Positions 1 to 10,530 of a stretch of 64,000 nucleotides of DNA are shown here, piece by piece; the first letter of the stretch is position 1; every line of letters starts with the position of its first letter. Location: assembly GCA_023954375.1 (NCBI GenBank), contig JAMLIC010000011.1, positions 1-64,000 of the forward strand, read 5' to 3'. The stretch comes from Planctomycetota bacterium. Its GTDB lineage: Bacteria > Planctomycetota > J058. Both the position numbers and the translations under genes were made by a program. The notes under the pieces are model-generated. The model was not told the origin of the DNA, did not search any database, and worked only from the letters and a program-made list of their open reading frames with translations.

Positions 1-326
1 CCGACGAGCGCGCGCCGCTGACCCGCGAGCGGGCGGCGGCGGCCTTCCGCGAGGTGCTGGCCGGCCGCTGGCTGCACCCGCCCGCGCGCCTCGACGCGGC
101 GGCGGTCGTCCTGCGCCCGCGCGACCGGACGCTCCTGGCGCACGAGGTGCGCGTCGATCAGCTCCTCGACAAGTTCACCCGCGTCCGGGAGCACATGCGC
201 GTCCTCGAGGCCAAGGTCAACGCGGACGAGCGCCTGACGGTCGAGGAGATCGTCGACATCGAGGTGCGGATCACGGGCGTCTACCAGGCGCTCGAGGCGC
301 TCATCGAGCAGGTCGCGCGGCCCTGA
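1..326 (+). CDS. C-terminal fragment of an unknown protein
   Basis: The reading frame is open from the left edge of the window (frame beginning at base 3) to a TGA at 324-326, so only the last ~107 residues are visible. The visible part is charged and mostly helical, with a likely coiled-coil stretch containing LLDKFTRVREHMRVLEAKV, and it ends EQVARP. I recognise no family. Its 3' end overlaps the end of the convergent gene on the other strand by about 26 bases. An internal GTG at 54 could begin a short protein, but the upstream codons show the same coding character, so a longer gene entering from outside is more likely. Confidence 0.6.
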   Translation, partial: DERAPLTRERAAAAFREVLAGRWLHPPARLDAAAVVLRPRDRTLLAHEVRVDQLLDKFTRVREHMRVLEAKVNADERLTVEEIVDIEVRITGVYQALEALIEQVARP

Positions 327-1833
327 CCCTCGGCCCGCCGGTCACGCGGACGTGCTCGGCGCGCCCGCGGGGGCCGGCGCGCTCGTCGTGGCCGAGGGCG
401 AGGAGCACGAGGCGCGAGCGGTAGAGGCCGGCGGGGAGCTGGCTCGAGAGCCGCCCCGGGCCGACGCGCGTGCCGGCGACGTCCATCACGACGTGCAGGT
501 CGCCCTCCTCGCGCCAGTGGACGAGGGCGTTCTCGGGCAGGCCGTGGCCGGCCGTGCGCGAGGGGGCGAGCGACGCCTGCGGCTCCCAGTCGGGCGCGAC
601 GACGAGGAAGCGGTCGCGCAGGCCGTCGATCGCGAACCAGCCGCCGTAGTGGCCGACCTCGACGGTCTCGAAGGGCCCCTCGTCGCGGCGCCGCGCCCGC
701 ACGGCGCGCACGACCTCGCCGTCGTCGGTGACGAGCATCTCGGCCGGCGCCGTCGACCGGCCCGGCCGCCCCTCGGGCGGGACGACGTCGAAGCCCGCGC
801 CCAGGCCGAAGCCCAGGCGCGCGGCCCCGGCGCGCGCGACGCGCAGCCGGCCCAGGGTCGAGCGCCGCACGGTCAGCGACCGCGGCACGGTCGTGACCGC
901 GTCGACCGTGACGCGGCCGTGGTCGAGGTCGATCACCACGTCGAGGCGCGCCGAGAGGGCGTCGTCGCTCGGCCTCCCCCAGCCCCCCAGGCGCGGCGCG
1001 AGCGCCCCGGGGTGGCTCACGCGCGTCGTCGGGTAGGTCGCCCGCGCCCAGCCGACGCCCTTGCGCTCGGGGTCGACCCCCTCGGCGACCTCGACCTCCC
1101 CCGGCCCGCCCGCCTCGGCGTGGAAGCCGTTGAGCGCCGGCACGGAGAAGAAGCCGTCGACCGTCCCCTCCTCGACCTGGAGCGTCGGCTCGATCACGAA
1201 CCGCTGCCCGCGAAGGTGGACCTCGACGCGCGGCCGCTCGAGCGAGAGCGTCGCCTCGACCCGGTTGCCCGAGAGCGTCACCGCGTCCCGCCGCCGCGCC
1301 ACGCGCACCATGCGCCGGACCGGCGCGCCGACGTCCGTCGTCACGGACGCCACGTCGAGGCCCAGCGGCGCCGGCCGCGCCTCGCCGGGCGGCGCCTGCC
1401 AGGCCCAGCCCAGCCCGACGCCGGCGACGGCCGCGAGGAGCGCCACCCCCCGCCCCGCGCCGCGCGGCGGCGGGTCCTCGGCCGTCGCGGCGATCGCGCG
1501 GGCGCACGCGCGCAGGAGCGCCGCGTAGGCCAGGAGCGCCGGCGCGACCCACACGAAGGTCGCCGTGTACATGACGAGCCCGCCCCCCGCGAGCCCGAGC
1601 GCCAGCCCGACGAGCGGCGCCGTCCAGCGCGGCGCGCTGGCGGGGCGGTCGAAGGGCACGAAGAGGGTCACCAGCGCGACGAGCGCGACCGCCAGCGGCG
1701 CCAGCGAGCAGGCGTACAGGGCCGGGTGCGTGACCGGGTAGGTGTTCGACTGCGTCCAGGACACCCACGCGCCGCCGAGCGCGGTCGCGCCGGCGAGGAG
1801 GAGGAGCGCGGCCCTGGCGAGCGCGGGGGGCAC
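301..1833 (-). CDS. membrane protein with a large soluble C-terminal domain, unknown function
   Basis: 510 residues from a GTG start. The N-terminal third is membrane-embedded: about five hydrophobic segments can be placed near residues 4-24, 40-60, 72-90, 92-112 and 128-147. The rest (from ~155) is a soluble, beta-rich domain with alternating hydrophobic/charged strands and many Arg/Val/Glu residues. I do not recognise a named family. A TAAGCT box lies six bases before the GTG, which fits a leaderless transcript and supports this start. The gene is divergent from bpt, with about 93 bases between them. Confidence 0.6.
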   Translation of the reverse strand: MPPALARAALLLLAGATALGGAWVSWTQSNTYPVTHPALYACSLAPLAVALVALVTLFVPFDRPASAPRWTAPLVGLALGLAGGGLVMYTATFVWVAPALLAYAALLRACARAIAATAEDPPPRGAGRGVALLAAVAGVGLGWAWQAPPGEARPAPLGLDVASVTTDVGAPVRRMVRVARRRDAVTLSGNRVEATLSLERPRVEVHLRGQRFVIEPTLQVEEGTVDGFFSVPALNGFHAEAGGPGEVEVAEGVDPERKGVGWARATYPTTRVSHPGALAPRLGGWGRPSDDALSARLDVVIDLDHGRVTVDAVTTVPRSLTVRRSTLGRLRVARAGAARLGFGLGAGFDVVPPEGRPGRSTAPAEMLVTDDGEVVRAVRARRRDEGPFETVEVGHYGGWFAIDGLRDRFLVVAPDWEPQASLAPSRTAGHGLPENALVHWREEGDLHVVMDVAGTRVGPGRLSSQLPAGLYRSRLVLLALGHDERAGPRGRAEHVRVTGGPRVRAARPAR

Positions 1834-1839
1834 GCAGGG

Positions 1840-1845
1840 AGCTTA
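1840..1845 (-). promoter_or_regulatory. -10-like box TAAGCT, possible leaderless promoter
   Basis: TAAGCT on the minus strand, ending six bases before the GTG at 1833. No convincing -35 box is visible. It is one of a recurrent set of TAnnnT boxes placed 6-9 nt before start codons in this window. Confidence 0.35.
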
Positions 1846-1912
1846 GACCACGCGCGCGCGCCGTTCAGCCCCGGCGACGGCTCCCGCGCCCCCCACCCCC
1901 GCCGCCGTCGGG

Positions 1913-1918
1913 TAGGCT
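1913..1918 (+). promoter_or_regulatory. -10-like box TAGGCT upstream of bpt
   Basis: TAGGCT lies eight bases before the chosen GTG start of bpt (1927), a spacing at which transcription would begin at or next to the start codon. Confidence 0.35.
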
Positions 1919-1926
1919 CGACCTCC

Positions 1927-2682
1927 GTGGCCGGCTACGTCCAGGTCGGGACCTGCGCCTACCTCGAGGACCGGAGCTGGGCGCTGGAGATGCAGCCGGC
2001 GCCGAGGAGCGACGCGGCCTACCGGGCGCTCCTCGAGACGCACCACCGCCGCTCGGGGTGGACCGTCTACCGGCCGGTGTGCCGCGGGTGCCGCGCGTGC
2101 GTGCCGCTGCGCGTGCCGGTCGACGCGTTCACGCCCTCGAAGAGCCAGCGGCGGGCGGCGCGGAGGAACGCCGACGTCGCCGTCGAGGTCGGGCCGCTCG
2201 AGCCGACCGAGGAGAAGTGGCTCCTGCACGACGCGTTCGTGCGCGCGCGCTTCGGCGACCGCGACGGCGGGTTCCGCTCGCTCGAGGACTACGCCGGCAG
2301 CTTCGGCGCGTCGCCCGTGACGACCGTCGAGATGCGCTACCGCCTGGGCGAGCGCCTGGTCGGCCTGGGGATCGTCGACCTGCTGCCCGACGTCGTGTCG
2401 TCGGTCTACTTCTACTTCGACCCGGCCGAGGCGCGGCGCAGCCTCGGGACGTTCTCGGCCCTGCGCGAGGTCGCGCTCGCGCGCGAGACGGGGCGCCGCT
2501 ACCTCTACCTCGGCTACTGGATCGAGGCCTGCCGCGAGATGAGCTACAAGGCGCGCTTCCGCCCCTGCGAGGTGCTCGGCCCCGACGGCGCCTGGACGCG
2601 GCTCGAGCGGCCGCTCGACGACGACGGGGACGCCGGTGACCCGCCGGCGGGCCCGGGCGACCCCGCCCGCGCGCGGGGGTGA
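1927..2682 (+). CDS. bpt: aspartate/glutamate leucyltransferase (Bpt/ATE family)
   Basis: 251 residues. Family members transfer leucine (bacterial Bpt) or arginine (ATE1) from aminoacyl-tRNA to an N-terminal acidic residue, marking the protein for N-degron degradation by ClpAP or an equivalent. Seen here: an N-terminal CAYLEDR motif, the cysteine-rich YRPVCRGCRACVPLRVPV segment, the following SQRRAARRN, and the C-terminal YLYLGYWIEACREMSYK with KARFRP. These are the family hallmarks, in order and at the usual length. The GTG start is chosen because the family begins just before CxYL and a TAGGCT box precedes it; the frame itself stays open much further upstream. Substrate choice (Leu or Arg) cannot be read from the sequence; bacterial length favours Bpt. 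Confidence 0.85.
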   Translation: MAGYVQVGTCAYLEDRSWALEMQPAPRSDAAYRALLETHHRRSGWTVYRPVCRGCRACVPLRVPVDAFTPSKSQRRAARRNADVAVEVGPLEPTEEKWLLHDAFVRARFGDRDGGFRSLEDYAGSFGASPVTTVEMRYRLGERLVGLGIVDLLPDVVSSVYFYFDPAEARRSLGTFSALREVALARETGRRYLYLGYWIEACREMSYKARFRPCEVLGPDGAWTRLERPLDDDGDAGDPPAGPGDPARARG

Positions 2683-2760
2683 CGCGCCGGGCCGGCGCCG
2701 CCTCGGGGCCCGGAGGCACGACCGTTGCGCCCTGCCGCGGAGGGGCGGCGGGAGAGCGAC

Positions 2761-3210
2761 ATGGTCACGATCCGGGGCAAGGACGTCGACGTCCAGAAGA
2801 CGCTGTGCGACCTCATCGAGCTGGACTTCGACGCCATCGAGGCGTACCAGGCGGCGATCGACCGGCTGGAGGACTTCATGGCCCAGCAGCAGCTCCGCGC
2901 CTTCATGGCCGACCACGAGCGGCACGTGCGCGAGCTGTCGGAGATCGTCCGCGGCCAGGGCGGCGAGCCGCCGACGAAGGGCGACTTCAAGCGCGTGCTG
3001 ACCAAGGGCAAGGTCGTGATCGGCAACCTCGTCGGCGACCGGGGCATCCTCATGGCCATGAAGTCGAACGAGGACGACACCAACCAGGCCTACGAGCAGG
3101 CCGTCCGCCGCCACGACCTCACGACGGAGGTCCGGGAGGTCCTGCAGCGCAACCTCGCCGACGAGCGCCGCCACCGCGCGTGGATCGAGGACCGCCTGTC
3201 GCAGGAGTAG
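2761..3210 (+). CDS. DUF2383-like four-helix-bundle protein
   Basis: 149 residues starting at ATG 2761, after a purine-rich GGCGGGAGAG stretch. The sequence is helical and ferritin-like: MVTIRGKDVDVQKTLCDLIE, then EAYQAAIDRLED, then KSNEDDTNQAYEQAVRR, and finally NLADERRHRAWIEDRLSQ. The paired E-x-x-H-type motifs on each helix pair match the PA2169/DUF2383 family, whose biochemical function is poorly known; related proteins are stress- or spore-associated. It follows bpt by ~78 bases and precedes a small membrane protein by 21 bases, so the four genes from bpt to the Sua5 gene may be cotranscribed. Confidence 0.65.
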   Translation: MVTIRGKDVDVQKTLCDLIELDFDAIEAYQAAIDRLEDFMAQQQLRAFMADHERHVRELSEIVRGQGGEPPTKGDFKRVLTKGKVVIGNLVGDRGILMAMKSNEDDTNQAYEQAVRRHDLTTEVREVLQRNLADERRHRAWIEDRLSQE

Positions 3211-3231
3211 GCGGGGGCGCGCGCACGTCCC

Positions 3232-3615
3232 ATGACGGACCCCGTCGTCCTGCTGGCGGTGCTGCAGGGGGCGCTCTACGTCGCGTCCGCGGCGTGGGCG
3301 CTCCTGCACGTCGACAGCTTCATGCGCGTCACCGGCGCCAAGACCGACGTGTGGCTGGTCAAGGCGGTCGCGGCCCTGGTCCTCGTGATCGGGGCCGCCC
3401 TCCTCGCCGGCGCCTGGCGGGGGCGGATCGGGCCCGACCTCGCCTTCCTGGCCGTCGGCAGCGCCACCGCCCTGGCGCTCGTCGACGTCTTCTACGTCGT
3501 CCAGGGCACGATCGCGCGCATCTACCTGCTCGACGCGCTCGTGCAGGCGCTCCTCGTGGCCGGGTGGGTGCTCGTGCTCACCGACGGCGCCGGCCTGCCG
3601 GCGCCGGCGCCCTGA
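3232..3615 (+). CDS. small four-TM membrane protein, unknown function
   Basis: 127 residues with four predicted membrane segments (about residues 4-24, 43-62, 70-90 and 98-116) joined by very short loops, and an Ala/Pro-rich tail. It contains SFMRVTGAKTDVWLVK between TM1 and TM2. No family is recognised with certainty; the layout is like DUF4345/DoxX-type small membrane proteins. It sits 21 bases after the DUF2383-like gene and 20 bases before the Sua5 gene. Confidence 0.6.
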   Translation: MTDPVVLLAVLQGALYVASAAWALLHVDSFMRVTGAKTDVWLVKAVAALVLVIGAALLAGAWRGRIGPDLAFLAVGSATALALVDVFYVVQGTIARIYLLDALVQALLVAGWVLVLTDGAGLPAPAP

Positions 3616-3635
3616 CCCCGCCGGCGTCGTGTTCA

Positions 3636-4739
3636 ATGCCGGAGGTGACGACGACGGTCCTCCTCCCCGCGACGCCCGAGGGCGTGGCCGAGGCGGCGCG
3701 GCTCCTCCGCGCCGGCCACCCGGTCGGCATGCCGACCGAGACCGTCTACGGCCTGGCGGCGCCCTGCTTCGACGAGGCCGCCCTGGCGCGCGTGTTCGAG
3801 GCCAAGGAGCGGCCGACCTTCGACCCGCTCATCGTCCACGTCGACGCGCCGGGCGCGCCGGCGCTCGACGCCCTCGCGGCGGCCGGCCTCGTGCGCCCGG
3901 ACGCCCTCGAGGCGCCGGCGCGGGCGCGGGTCGAGGCGCTCGCGGCCGCCTTCTGGCCGGGGCCGCTGACGCTCGTCCTCCCCAAGGACCCGCGCGTCCC
4001 CGACCTCGCGACCGCGGGCCTGGCCACCGTCGGCGTGCGCGCGCCGCGCCACCCCGTCGCGCGGGCGCTCCTGCGCGCCGCCGGCACGCCGCTGGCCGCG
4101 CCGAGCGCCAACCGCTTCGGCCGCATCAGCCCGACGACCGCGGCCGACGTCCTCGCCGAGCTCGGCGGGCGCGTCGCGGCCGTCCTCGACGGCGGCCCGG
4201 CCGAGGTCGGCCTCGAGTCGACCGTCGTCGCCGTGGCCCCCGACGGCGCCGTCACGCTCCTGCGCCCGGGCGGCGTGCCGGCCGAGGAGGTCGCGCGCGT
4301 CGCCGGCGTCGCGCCCGCCCGCGCCGCGCCGCCGCGCCCGGGCCAGGGGCTGGCCGCGCCGGGCGCGCTCGAGAGCCACTACGCCCCCGCGCGCCCGCTG
4401 GCGCTCCTGCCGGCGCCGGTGGCCGCGCTCACGGCGGCGCAGGCCGACGCCCTCCTCGCGCCGGCCGCCGGCGCGCGCGCCGTCGGCCTCCTGGCCTTCG
4501 CCGACCCCGGCGCCGGCGAGCGCCTCGCCGCCCTCGTCGGCCGCCCCGTGGTCGCGCGCACGCTCACCGCGACGGGCGACCTCGCCGAGGCCGCGCGCGG
4601 CCTCTTCGCCGCCCTGCGCGCGCTCGACGCGGCGGAGGTCGACCTCCTCCTCGCCGAGCCCTGCCCGGTCGAGGCCGGCCTCGGCCACGCGATCGCCGAC
4701 CGCCTGCGGCGGGCGGCCGCGCCGCGCCCCGGCGCGTGA
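3636..4739 (+). CDS. tsaC: L-threonylcarbamoyladenylate synthase (Sua5/TsaC)
   Basis: 367 residues. The enzyme makes threonylcarbamoyl-AMP from threonine, bicarbonate and ATP, the first step of the t6A modification at tRNA position 37. Visible family motifs: GMPTETVYGLAAP near the N-terminus, FEAKERPTFDPLIVHV (the KxR...PL substrate loop), FWPGPLTLVL, APSANRFGRISPTTA and GLESTVVAV. Residues from ~230 onward (LESHYAPARPLALLP) match the extra C-terminal Sua5 domain, so this is the long Sua5 type, not short TsaC. Start ATG at 3636. Its TGA is directly followed by the stop codon of the convergent lipoprotein gene, within the palindrome TGATCA. Confidence 0.92.
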   Translation: MPEVTTTVLLPATPEGVAEAARLLRAGHPVGMPTETVYGLAAPCFDEAALARVFEAKERPTFDPLIVHVDAPGAPALDALAAAGLVRPDALEAPARARVEALAAAFWPGPLTLVLPKDPRVPDLATAGLATVGVRAPRHPVARALLRAAGTPLAAPSANRFGRISPTTAADVLAELGGRVAAVLDGGPAEVGLESTVVAVAPDGAVTLLRPGGVPAEEVARVAGVAPARAAPPRPGQGLAAPGALESHYAPARPLALLPAPVAALTAAQADALLAPAAGARAVGLLAFADPGAGERLAALVGRPVVARTLTATGDLAEAARGLFAALRALDAAEVDLLLAEPCPVEAGLGHAIADRLRRAAAPRPGA

Positions 4740-5387
4740 TCAGGAGACCGTCAGCTGGAAGACCTTCGTGTCCGACGCCTGCCCGGCGTCGTTCGGCGTG
4801 TCCGTGACCACGAGCGTGACCGTGAACGTCCCCCGCGCCGTCGGCACGCCGATGAGCTGCCCGACGAGCCGGTTGAGGGCGAACCCGGGCGGCAGCGACG
4901 TGCCCCCGGCCACGTCCCACGTGTAGGGCAGCGTGCCCCCGGCCGCGGCGAGCGTCACGGTGTAGGGGACGCCCAGCTGCGCGCCGGGCAGGGGCGAGGC
5001 CGTGGTGACGGCCAGCTCCTTGCGCACGCCCACGAGGAGCGCGCGCTCGGCGAAGAAGCTGTCGACGTCGGTCACCCGCACGACGAACAGCCCCACGTCG
5101 CCCGCGACGAGGGGGACCCCCGTGACGGCGCCGGTGGCCGCGTCGAGGGTCAGGCCGGCGGGCAGCGCCCCGGCGACGAGCCGCCAGGAGTAGGGCGGGC
5201 GCCCGCCGCGGGCGACGAGCGTCTGCGCGTAGGCCTGCCCGCGCGTCCCCAGCGGCAGGCTCGCCGTGGCGACGTCGAGCGCGCCGCTCCCGAAGCGCAC
5301 CGAGCTGCCGTCGCCGCAACCGGCCGCCGTGCACGCCAGGAGCGCCAGGAGCGAGGACGACAGGGCGAGGGCCACCGGACGGACCAT
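4740..5387 (-). CDS. lipoprotein with two He_PIG (putative Ig) domains
   Basis: 215 residues. The N-terminus MVRPVALALSSSLLALLAC is a lipoprotein signal with candidate lipobox cysteines at LLAC or AAGC. The rest is two copies of the He_PIG pattern: G-Q-x-Y-x-x-T-L-x-x-x-G-G-x-x-P-Y-x-W followed by LPxGLxL and GxVxGVP (about residues 45-125 and 130-215). Such domains are common in secreted or surface proteins that bind or present other modules; here they stand alone. The start is supported by a TACGAT box six bases upstream (possible leaderless transcript). It is divergent from the pseudo-caspase gene and abuts the tsaC stop. Confidence 0.72.
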   Translation of the reverse strand: MVRPVALALSSSLLALLACTAAGCGDGSSVRFGSGALDVATASLPLGTRGQAYAQTLVARGGRPPYSWRLVAGALPAGLTLDAATGAVTGVPLVAGDVGLFVVRVTDVDSFFAERALLVGVRKELAVTTASPLPGAQLGVPYTVTLAAAGGTLPYTWDVAGGTSLPPGFALNRLVGQLIGVPTARGTFTVTLVVTDTPNDAGQASDTKVFQLTVS

Positions 5388-5393
5388 GCTGGG

Positions 5394-5399
5394 ATCGTA
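5394..5399 (-). promoter_or_regulatory. -10-like box TACGAT, possible leaderless promoter of the He_PIG lipoprotein
   Basis: TACGAT on the minus strand, six bases before the ATG at 5387. A second box, TAGAAT on the plus strand at 5457-5462, serves the divergent gene, so the 91-base gap holds two back-to-back promoters. Confidence 0.35.
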
Positions 5400-5456
5400 C
5401 CGCGTCCCGCGAGCGCCCGCACCCGCGGGCGCCGGGCGGCGCCGCGCTCGACGACG

Positions 5457-5462
5457 TAGAAT
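5457..5462 (+). promoter_or_regulatory. -10-like box TAGAAT upstream of the pseudo-caspase/kinase/hemF operon
   Basis: TAGAAT matches the sigma-70 -10 consensus well (5 of 6) and ends 16 bases before the ATG at 5479. No clear -35 box is seen. Confidence 0.4.
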
Positions 5463-5478
5463 CCCGCCAGGACGACCG

Positions 5479-6605
5479 ATGCGACCGCGCGCCCGAGCCC
5501 TCCTCGTCGGCCTGCTGGCCGCCGCGCTCGCCCTCCAGGGGCCGGGCTGCGGGCTCGTCTTCCACCGCACGCAGGCGGTCGACGTGCGCTGCGACGTCCC
5601 CGGCGCGCAGCTGACGATCGACGGGGCCCCGGTCGCGCCGGGCTCGCACGACCTGCGCACGGGCACCGACCACGTCGTCACCGCGAGCGCCCCGGGCTAC
5701 GTCCCGCGCACGGTGGTGATCAAGGGCAAGGAGGCCCTGGCCGCGCGCTTCCTCGTCCTCGACCTCCTGTGGGTGCTCGCCTACGGGGCCGGGATCGTGT
5801 TCCTGATCGTCGACCTGGCGAGCGACTCGCTCTGGGACCTCGCGCCGCGCCAGGTGCTCCTGCGCCTCGAGCCGGCGCCGCCGCCGGTCGACGTGGCCCG
5901 CGCCCCGGCCGCGCCGACGCCGGCCGCGCCGGAGCCGGCCCTCGTCCCCGTCGCCCCGGCCGCCCCCGCGCCCAAGCGCGCCCCGCCGCGCCTCCCCGCG
6001 CCCCTGACCGGGCAGACGCGCGTCCTGGCGGTCGCCCCGGCGCCCGAGGCGGCGGCGTGGGCGGCCGGGGTGTGCGCGCTGACGGACGCGGCGGGCGCCC
6101 GCGCGCTCACCGGCGGCGCCGCCGGCCGGGCGGCGGTCCTGCGCGCCGTGCGCGAGCACCTCGAGCGGGCGGTCGAGCGCGACGACCGCGCGGTGCTCTA
6201 CTTCGGCGGCGGCCTGCGCGAAGCGGACGACGGCGAGGTCTACCTGCTCGCCGCCGACACCGACCCGGGCCGCCTCGAGGAGACGGCGATCGCGGCCGCG
6301 ACGCTCGCCGACTACCTCGAGCGCGTCGAGGGCGCGGCGCTGCTGCTCCTCGTCGACGACGCCGCCGGCGACGTCGACCCGGCGCGCGCCGCCGCGGCGC
6401 TCGCGGTCCCCGGCGCGGTGACGGCGGTCGGCCGGGGCGAGGCGGCGGGCGCCCTCGCGCGCGGCCTGCGCAGGGGCCGCGCCGACGCCGACGCCGACGC
6501 GCGCGTCAGCGCGGCCGAGCTCGCCGCCTGGCTCGAGCGGTCGCTCGGCGACCGCGGCGCCGTGCGCGCCGCCGCCCCGGGCGCCGGCGCGTTCCCGGTG
6601 CTCGA

Positions 6606-6609
<4 letters not shown>
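5479..6609 (+). CDS. PEGA-domain lipoprotein with a degenerate caspase-like (C14) domain
   Basis: 376 residues. A lipoprotein-type signal ends at LQGPGCGLVF. Next comes a PEGA-like beta domain (QLTIDGAPVAPGSHDLRTG, ~residues 35-75), a hydrophobic membrane segment (LLWVLAYGAGIVFLIVDLA, ~95-115) and a Pro/Ala linker. From ~175 a caspase-like fold can be read: AAVLRAVREHL, then DRAVLYFGGGL where active members have a strand ending in SGHG, then GEVYLLAADTDP and LLLLVDDAAGD where active members have D-x-C. Both catalytic His and Cys are missing, so it is probably a non-catalytic partner or sensor. Its TGA overlaps the GTG of the next kinase gene, so the two are translationally coupled. Confidence 0.6.
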
Positions 6610-9026
<2,417 letters not shown>

Positions 9027-9046
9027 CCCGTGAGGAGGGAGAGACG

Positions 9047-9955
9047 ATGGACCAGCCCCCCATGCGCGCCCGCGCCGAGGCGCTCTACGCGCGGCTCCAG
9101 GAGTCGATCTGCACGGCGGCGGCCCGCCTCGACGGCCGGGCCGCCTTCGGCCAGGATGCCTGGGAGCGGACGGAGGGCGGCGGCGGGCTGACGCGCGTCC
9201 TCGCGGACGGCGCCGTGTTCGAGAAGGCCGCCGTGAACGTCTCGGCCGTCTGGGGGCCCGCGCCGGCGGCGCTCGTCGAGCACCTGCGCCTCCCCGACGA
9301 CCGCCGGCCGACGACGTTCTTCGCCACCGGGATCTCGATGATCTTCCACCCGCGCAGCCCGCACGCGCCCACGTTCCACGCGAACCTGCGCTACTTCGAG
9401 ACCGACACCGACGCGCGCTGGTTCGGCGGCGGCTGCGACCTGACCCCCTACGCCCTGCACGACGACGACGCGCGCCACTTCCACGAGGTCGTGCGCGACG
9501 CCTGCGCGCGCCACGCCGTGGCCGACTACCGGGCCTGGAAGGGCTGGTGCGACCGCTACTTCTTCCTCCCGCACCGCGGCGAGGCGCGCGGGGTGGGCGG
9601 CGTGTTCTTCGACCACCTCACGGCCGACCCCGACGCCGTGCTCGCCTTCCAGCAGGACCTGGGCGAGGCGCTCGTCCCGGCCTACCTGCCGCTCGTCGAG
9701 CGGCGGATGGGCACGCCGGTGACGCCCGAGCAGGAGCGGTGGCACCTCCAGCGGCGCGGCCGCTACGTGGAGTTCAACCTCGTCCACGACCGCGGCACCC
9801 GCTTCGGTCTGCAGACCGGCGGCCGCGTGGAGAGCATCCTCGCCTCGCTCCCCCCGCGCGTGCGCTTCGACTACGACCCCGCCCCGCCGCCGGAGGGGAC
9901 GCCCGAGCGAGCGCTGCTCGACCTCGTGACGGGGCCTCCGCGGGACTGGGCCTAA
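9047..9955 (+). CDS. hemF: oxygen-dependent coproporphyrinogen III oxidase
   Basis: 302 residues, the usual HemF length. The enzyme oxidatively decarboxylates coproporphyrinogen III to protoporphyrinogen IX using O2. Visible signatures: FEKAAVNVSAVWG, TGISMIFHPRSPHAPTFHAN, RYFETD, WFGGGCDLTPY, HRGEARGVGGVFFD, and the C-terminal GRYVEFNLVHDRGTRFGLQT with RVESILASLPP. A strong GAGGAGGGAGAG ribosome binding site precedes the ATG. It follows the kinase gene by 20 bases, so it may be read from the same transcript. Its presence implies aerobic haem synthesis. Its stop overlaps the stop of the convergent FMN reductase gene. Confidence 0.95.
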   Translation: MDQPPMRARAEALYARLQESICTAAARLDGRAAFGQDAWERTEGGGGLTRVLADGAVFEKAAVNVSAVWGPAPAALVEHLRLPDDRRPTTFFATGISMIFHPRSPHAPTFHANLRYFETDTDARWFGGGCDLTPYALHDDDARHFHEVVRDACARHAVADYRAWKGWCDRYFFLPHRGEARGVGGVFFDHLTADPDAVLAFQQDLGEALVPAYLPLVERRMGTPVTPEQERWHLQRRGRYVEFNLVHDRGTRFGLQTGGRVESILASLPPRVRFDYDPAPPPEGTPERALLDLVTGPPRDWA

Positions 9956-10530
9956 CCGAGCAGCCGGCCCGCCACGCGGACCACCTCGGCCGCGACGTGG
10001 TGCACGCGCCGGGCCTGCTTCTCGTCCCGGAGCCGGCCCTCCTCGTCGAACGCCTCGTGCGCCTTGCCGACCGCGACCTGGTCGGGCACGACGAGGACGC
10101 CGATGTTCGACAGGATCGAGCGCACGGTCACGAGGCCGCGCAGGCCGCCGAGCGCGCCGGGCGAGGCGCTGACGAGGCCAGCCACCTTGCCCGTGAACGC
10201 GGCGAGCGAGGCCTCGCCGGGCGCCGAGCGCGACACCCAGTCGATCGCGTTCTTGAGGACCGCCGTGATCGACGAGTTGTACTCCGGGCACGCGAGCAGG
10301 AGGCCGTGGTGCGCCATGAACAGCCGCTTCAGCTCGACCGCCGGCCCGGGGAGTCCCTGCGCCTCCTCGAGGTCGCCGTCGTAGAGCGGCAGGGGGAAGT
10401 CGCGCAGGTCGATGAGCGTGACCTCGGCCCCCGCGGCGCGGGCGCCCTCGGCCGCCACGGCGGCGAGCCTCTTGTTCCACGAGCCGGCGCGGGTGCTGCC
10501 GGCGAAGACGAGGATCCGGGGGGTGGTCAT
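9952..10530 (-). CDS. NAD(P)H-dependent FMN reductase (NADPH_dep_FMN_red family)
   Basis: 192 residues with a flavodoxin-like fold. It begins with the phosphate-binding strand-loop ILVFAGSTRAGSWNKRLA, has PLYDGD, and carries the family motif CPEYNSSITAVLKNAIDWVS followed by KVAGLVSASPG. Relatives (ChrR, AzoR/ArsH-like) reduce quinones, metals or azo compounds with NAD(P)H; the substrate here is unknown. It is the last gene of a minus-strand operon, and its ATG overlaps the TGA of the kinase gene by four bases, so a flavin reductase is coupled to a Ser/Thr kinase and a GMC oxidoreductase. Confidence 0.88.
   Translation of the reverse strand: MTTPRILVFAGSTRAGSWNKRLAAVAAEGARAAGAEVTLIDLRDFPLPLYDGDLEEAQGLPGPAVELKRLFMAHHGLLLACPEYNSSITAVLKNAIDWVSRSAPGEASLAAFTGKVAGLVSASPGALGGLRGLVTVRSILSNIGVLVVPDQVAVGKAHEAFDEEGRLRDEKQARRVHHVAAEVVRVAGRLLG

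Noticed and set aside
281..1768. Long open frames on the opposite strand or in other frames of most genes, several over 400 codons
   Set aside because: At this G+C content stop codons are rare in all frames. These frames encode Arg/Pro/Ala/Gly-rich sequence with no motifs and overlap genes with clear families.
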